Part shown: in pieces, positions 60,022 to 64,000 of the stretch
Numbering within the stretch: the stretch's first letter is position 1
Layout of the letters: each line of letters begins with the position of its first letter
DNA from: Berberis thunbergii
Taxonomy: Eukaryota; Streptophyta; Magnoliopsida; Ranunculales; Berberidaceae
Length of the DNA: 64,000 nt
NCBI GenBank assembly: GCA_003290165.1
Contig: QNQO01000672.1
Span: 248,001-312,000 of the forward strand
Reading direction: 5' to 3'
The notes under the pieces: generated by a model
The model's database searches: none
What the model was told of the DNA's origin: nothing
The model's input: only the letters and a program-made list of their open reading frames with translations
Translations under genes and position numbers: made by a program

Positions 60022-61284
60022 TGATGATACACCGAAATGGTTCCAAATCTACATCGTACATGTGTCATGATGATCTCGAGAAAAAAGAGACCCCAACGCC
60101 AGCCCAACACAGATCCAACCCATGCTGTTCTTAACCCGCCCAATGTAGTCTGCCAGACAGACCCAAATTCTTATAGCTCGCTAGGCCCATGTGTCTCACA
60201 ACAATCCTCAATACCGGTAAGCCCTGCAAAAAAAATAAGTATCTCGAGGATCAACATTGGACAGGCAACTACAACAACTATTTGTTTCCAACTAGGAAGC
60301 AAATTCCATAGTTTTTTGTCACATAAGGAGACTTCTACCTATAGACCACTCTCGAAATGGGAACTATCTCCTGCATATCTAGGAACACATGGCTAACCGG
60401 GAAACTACCATCCACAACACAACTCTTAATTACAGAAGGATCTCCGTGCAGATCTTCTTCCCTAAACTACACCATTGATGGTTTGGTCGAACCAGGACTC
60501 CTGCACTATAAATAAGACATGAGGTTGGTAAGCTAAGATATGCTACAAATTCCTTATTTACCAGTGTTCTAAAAAATTACTAGGCGGTGGGCGGGAGACT
60601 AGCAGGTGCAAAGATACATATATAAAATTTAAAAACATGAAAAATTAACAATCATGAACAAAATTTATTAAAACTCAAATGACTGAAGTTGGTCATGATG
60701 GGTAGTTTATACAAAGTTGAATTTGTTGACAAATATCCAAATCTGCTCTTTTATTTTTCTTCAAATTGCATGAATGACCTCAGTTATGTTTAATAAAATC
60801 TACATTACTAAAATTGGTACCGGTAGATCCTTTGAGAATTCCATTAAGTAATCACATTTTGCTAGTTTTAGACATATACTGAATAAAAAACAATTAAATT
60901 GTATCTTTCCAAAAAGGGGAAAGAAAAATAAAATAAGAACACAATCAACCTTCTTCTTAAAAAAAAAATCGCTTAGATCGCCTAGTCCCTGCCTAGACCC
61001 CGCCAAGACCGCCCAAGCCCAGCCCAAACCCTGCCTAGGCGCCTACTCGATTTTTCACCCCGCCCAGCCATTAATCTGGGTGTTTCTCTGATGCCTAGCC
61101 CCTAGGCCAGTTTTTAGAACAATATGGTTTACAACATTACACTTTCCTCTAATCTCTGTCTGAGTTTAACATCGGAGTGCCATCGGCCACCACAACCGTG
61201 GTATGTGGCTCAAGTGCATTCCTTGTGTAGGTCGGTAGGTTCACAGGTCAAGGTCAAAGCATGGAGTGAAAAATGACTGCATCA
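60022..61284 (+). repeat. Tat 5' LTR, element 2, interrupted by hAT
   Basis: TGATGATACAC to CTGCATCA; about 690 bp without the insertion. Followed at 61286 by a primer-binding site, so this is a 5' LTR. It matches 56588-57266. Confidence 0.9.
60562..61124. mobile_element. hAT-type element, family H2, copy 2
   Basis: Begins CAGTGTTCTAAAAAA and ends in TTTTTAGAACAATA. Flanks TTATTTAC / TGGTTTAC. The uninterrupted sister LTR reads CTCTGTTTACAACATTAC at 57113-57130, which gives the empty site. Interior is the reverse of 26639-27252 (for example GTCATGATGGGTA and TTGACAAATATCCAAA). Subterminal CGCCTAG repeats. Confidence 0.92.
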
Positions 61285-61285
61285 G

Positions 61286-61305
61286 TTTGGCGCCATTCGT
61301 GGGGA
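61286..61305 (+). other. Tat primer-binding site
   Basis: TTTGGCGCCATTCGTGGGGA directly after the LTR, of the TGGCGCC type common in Tat/Athila elements. Confidence 0.8.
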
Positions 61306-61358
61306 CGACAAAATTCCTAACCTTTTACTAGCATCATCTCTCTTCAGGCTACAAAGAG

Positions 61359-62175
61359 ATGGCGACCACCTGATCACACAACAATGAAGAATAAGGGATA
61401 ACGTCAGACGTTCAGCATGGTGCTACTTTACCGCTCTTGATGGCGCGGAGGCATCAAGCTCACTCTCTCAAAATAGTGGAAGCACTGACGACTCCGAATC
61501 AGATCCAAGATCACCTTTTATATGCCAAGTTTTGTTGACCATGAAGACGCTCAGATCGATGAAACATAAGCTTGACGAGACACTGAAGGCATATGTAACG
61601 ACCCGATCCACACAATAAGATATTGTCCGCTCTGAGATCAACAAGCCCACCAAGCACCTTCCCCCTCACGGCTTTGTTCTCTTCACCCACCAACTAGGGC
61701 TTAGAAAGACTCGTGTCAGAGTGTACGTAGCGGACGCTCACAATACGATATTGTCCGCTTTGGGATTCACAGGTTTGTTGGGCACCAACCCTCACCCTCC
61801 CCCTCAGGTCTGCCCACACAAGGGTCTCCACATTCCACCCCCTTGGGGCCCAACGTCCACGTTGGCACACTTCCGGCTGGGTCAGGTTTTGATACCATTC
61901 TGTAACGACCCGATCCACAAAGTAAGATATTGTCTGCTCTGGGATTCACAGGCCCACCAGGCACCCCCCTCACGGCTTTGTTCCCTTCACCAACCCATTG
62001 GGGCTAAAAAGGCCTCGTATTAGAGTGTACGCTCACGATACGATACTGTCCGCTTTGGGATCCACAGGTCTGTTGGGCACCAAGCCTTACCCTCCCCCTT
62101 AGGTCCTCCCACACGAGGGTCTTCAAAACATATCTAACTCGCTTAAGTGGTGACCTAACTTCTGTCAACTTGTGC
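61359..62175 (+). pseudogene. Tat element 2 gag, interrupted and fused to repeats
   Basis: Starts with ATG at 61359 but stops after four codons (TGA). Further on, the gag core is recognisable (LLTMKTLRSMKHKLDETLKA) up to 61593, where a TRIM element is inserted. It resumes at 62128 with YLTRLSGDLTSVNLCN and then joins the tandem repeats at about 62176. Compared with element 1, everything from mid-gag through integrase is missing. Confidence 0.82.
61594..62127 (-). mobile_element. TRIM retrotransposon, 534 bp, minus strand
   Basis: Two direct terminal copies (61594-61832 and 61901-62127) start TGTAACGACCCGATCCACA and end near GGGTCTCCACA / GGGTCTTCAAA. The 68-bp internal part contains, in minus orientation, a primer-binding site next to the right copy (TTTTGATACCA at 61888-61898, i.e. 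TGGTATCA) and a polypurine tract next to the left copy (AAGGGGGTGGAA when read on the minus strand). Target flanks GCATA / ACATA. No coding capacity. Confidence 0.88.
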
Positions 62176-62189
62176 AACGACATGATGGC

Positions 62190-63640
62190 TGAGGAAGTGC
62201 GAGTCTAGTCAGCGTTTGTACGCCTGATGATGATTGTTCGCCAAGGGATCATTACTTTCTCCAATAGAAAATGATCGCCGAACTTACAGGTAATCCTAGG
62301 AATTTCACGACTGATGATGACGACTTCAGGTGTTCGAAGCTTAGTTCGTTGCGCACGGGTAACGACGGTTGAAGAAGTGGGAGTCTAATCAGCACTTGCA
62401 CGCCTGATGGCGAGGACTCGCCAAGGGATCATTGCTCTCCAACACGATGATTGTCGAACTTACAAGGTAAGCCTATTCAGTTAGCGACTGATGACGACGA
62501 CTTCTGGTGCCCAAAGCTTAGTCCAATGATGTGGGCAACGACGGGCGAGGAAGTGGGAGTCTAGTTAGCCCTTGCACGCTTGATAATGACGACTCGCCAA
62601 GGGATCATTGCTCTCCAACAGACAATCATCGCCAAACTTACCAGGTAAGCCTAGTTAGTTCGCGATTGATGATGGCGGCTTCTGGTGCCCAAAGCCTAGT
62701 CCACTGCGCACAAGCAATGACAGCCGATGAAGTGGGAGTCTGGTCAGCGCTTGCATGCCTGATGACAACGACTCGCCAAGGGATCATTGCTCTCCAACAA
62801 ACGATGATCGCTGAACTTATCAGGTAAGCATAGTCAGTTTGCGACTGATGACAATAGCTTCTGGTGCCTAGTCTACTACACGCGGGCAACGACGACCGAG
62901 GAAGTGGGAGTCTAGTCAGTGCTTGCGTGCCTGATGACGACGACTTGCTAATGGATCATTGCTTTCTAACAGACAATGATTGCCGAACTTACCAGGTAAG
63001 CCTAGTTAGTTCATGATTGATGACGACGACTTTTGGTGCCCAAAGCCTAGTCCGCTGCACGCGGGCAACGATGCCCGAGAAAGTGAGAGTCTTGTCAATG
63101 CTTGCATGCCTGATGACGACGACTTGCCAAGGGATCATTGCTGTCCAACAGACAATGATTGCCGAACTTACCATGTAAGCTTAGTTAGTTTGCGACTGAT
63201 GATGACGACTTCTGGTGCCCAAAGCCTATCCATTGTGTGAGGGCAACAACGGCCGAGGAAGTGGGAGTCTAGTTAGCACTTGCACGCCTGATGACGATGA
63301 CTCTCCAAGGGATCATTGTTCTCCAATAGACAATTATCGCCGAACTTACCAAGTAAGCTTAGTCAGTTTGCGACTAATGATGAAGACTTCTGGTACCCAA
63401 AGCCTAGTCTGGTACACGCGGGCAGTGATGGCTGAGAAAGTGGGAGTCTAGTCAGCGTTCACTCACCTGATGACGACGACTCACCAAAGGATCATTGCTC
63501 TCCAACAGACAATGATCGCCGAACTTACTAGGTAAATCTAGTCAGCGCTCGCCAGCTTTGAGACGACGACTTGCCAATGGACCATTGCTCTCCAACATCA
63601 ATGATCGTGAAACGAGCTCAATCAGTCCACAACTGATGAC
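62190..63640 (+). repeat. 178-bp tandem repeat array in Tat element 2
   Basis: The GGATCATT marker recurs at about 62246, 62426, 62601, 62780, 62953, 63131, 63309 and 63489 (spacings 173-180 bp), with a shortened last unit near 63579. The units are clearly the same repeat as at 52955-54590 but form a different variant (CGCCTGATGACGACGACTCG, GCCCAAAGCCTAGTC). Non-coding. Confidence 0.93.
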
Positions 63641-64000
63641 AACTGCTTTAGGTACCCAACTTCTAGTCCGTCGCGTGCAGATTGTGTCGATCAGTGAAGC
63701 CAATGTCTCCTCAAAATTCTTACGCGCGACGACGACGACCCGCTAAGCGATTAATTCACAAACCAGAATGGTCAGCCAGTAAACAATAGTAACCAAAAAT
63801 GTTCAGCGACGATAGAACTCAACTGACAAAAACATTCATTCTACCCAACAGTACTGATTTTACGATCTACAAAGCGTATAAAGAAAACTCAACAGTAAAT
63901 GACAAAACAATATTTTCATAAATAATAAATGTGTTTTTCGTCTTTCAGCTTGCCCTGCAGAGCCAGAACCTTCTCCTAGAGAGATGGGTCCAAAACAGCC
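63641..64000 (+). other. Tat element 2, region after the repeats
   Basis: Parallels 54600-54880 of element 1 (AACTGACAAAAACA, TTTACGATCTACAAA, AAACAATATTTTCAT). The start of the antisense frame region is reached at the window edge; the element continues beyond it. Confidence 0.75.

Noticed and set aside
52943..63746. Series of short plus- and minus-strand frames with DDDSPRDHCSPTDN-like peptides
   Set aside because: They are the 178-bp tandem repeat read in frame; each unit carries stops, and the period is not a multiple of three throughout.

Overview
This window looks like repeat-rich intergenic DNA from a flowering plant, most likely a eudicot, although the species cannot be named from the sequence. 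The evidence is plant-only gene families (starch synthase IV, ERECTA, lambda-class glutathione transferase, a DUF1218 wall-lignin-type protein, plant mobile domain), plant retrotransposon lineages (Ty1-copia, Ty3-gypsy of the Tat type) and many short inverted-repeat elements with clean target-site duplications. I see no intact protein-coding host gene; every host-type gene is a fragment or a pseudogene.

Layout. 1-3400: exons of starch synthase IV (with an in-frame stop) and one ERECTA leucine-rich-repeat exon lie 200 bp apart, next to a CACTA-type element that seems to enclose the last six exons of a lambda glutathione transferase. 3400-6200: spacer and a Mutator-like long-inverted-repeat element. 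6283-12860: a LINE on the minus strand, split by a complete but decayed Ty1-copia element. 12.9-16.4 kb: small hairpin and hAT elements. 16.4-19.1 kb: an internally deleted Ty3-gypsy element. 19.2-38.5 kb: a DUF1218 pseudogene on the minus strand whose first intron has grown to about 18.5 kb by stacking two related Mutator-like elements, three hAT-type elements and one gypsy element. 38.5-41 kb: a hAT element and partial Mutator-like copies. 41.5-45 kb: a plant-mobile-domain pseudogene broken by a hAT element. 45.2-47.3 kb: an inverted pair of short repeats and a MULE transposase fragment. 48.4-64 kb: two Tat-lineage gypsy elements in the same orientation.

The Tat elements are the most interesting part. 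Both carry an array of about 178-bp tandem repeats downstream of gag or pol. The first also has an antisense coiled-coil reading frame near its 3' end. The second has lost pol, so gag runs straight into the repeats, and its gag is interrupted by a 534-bp TRIM retrotransposon whose internal region is only 68 bp. Two SINEs with perfect target duplications (50.5 and 59.9 kb) and a hAT element inside the second Tat LTR complete the nesting. The target duplications allow many insertions to be ordered relative to their hosts.
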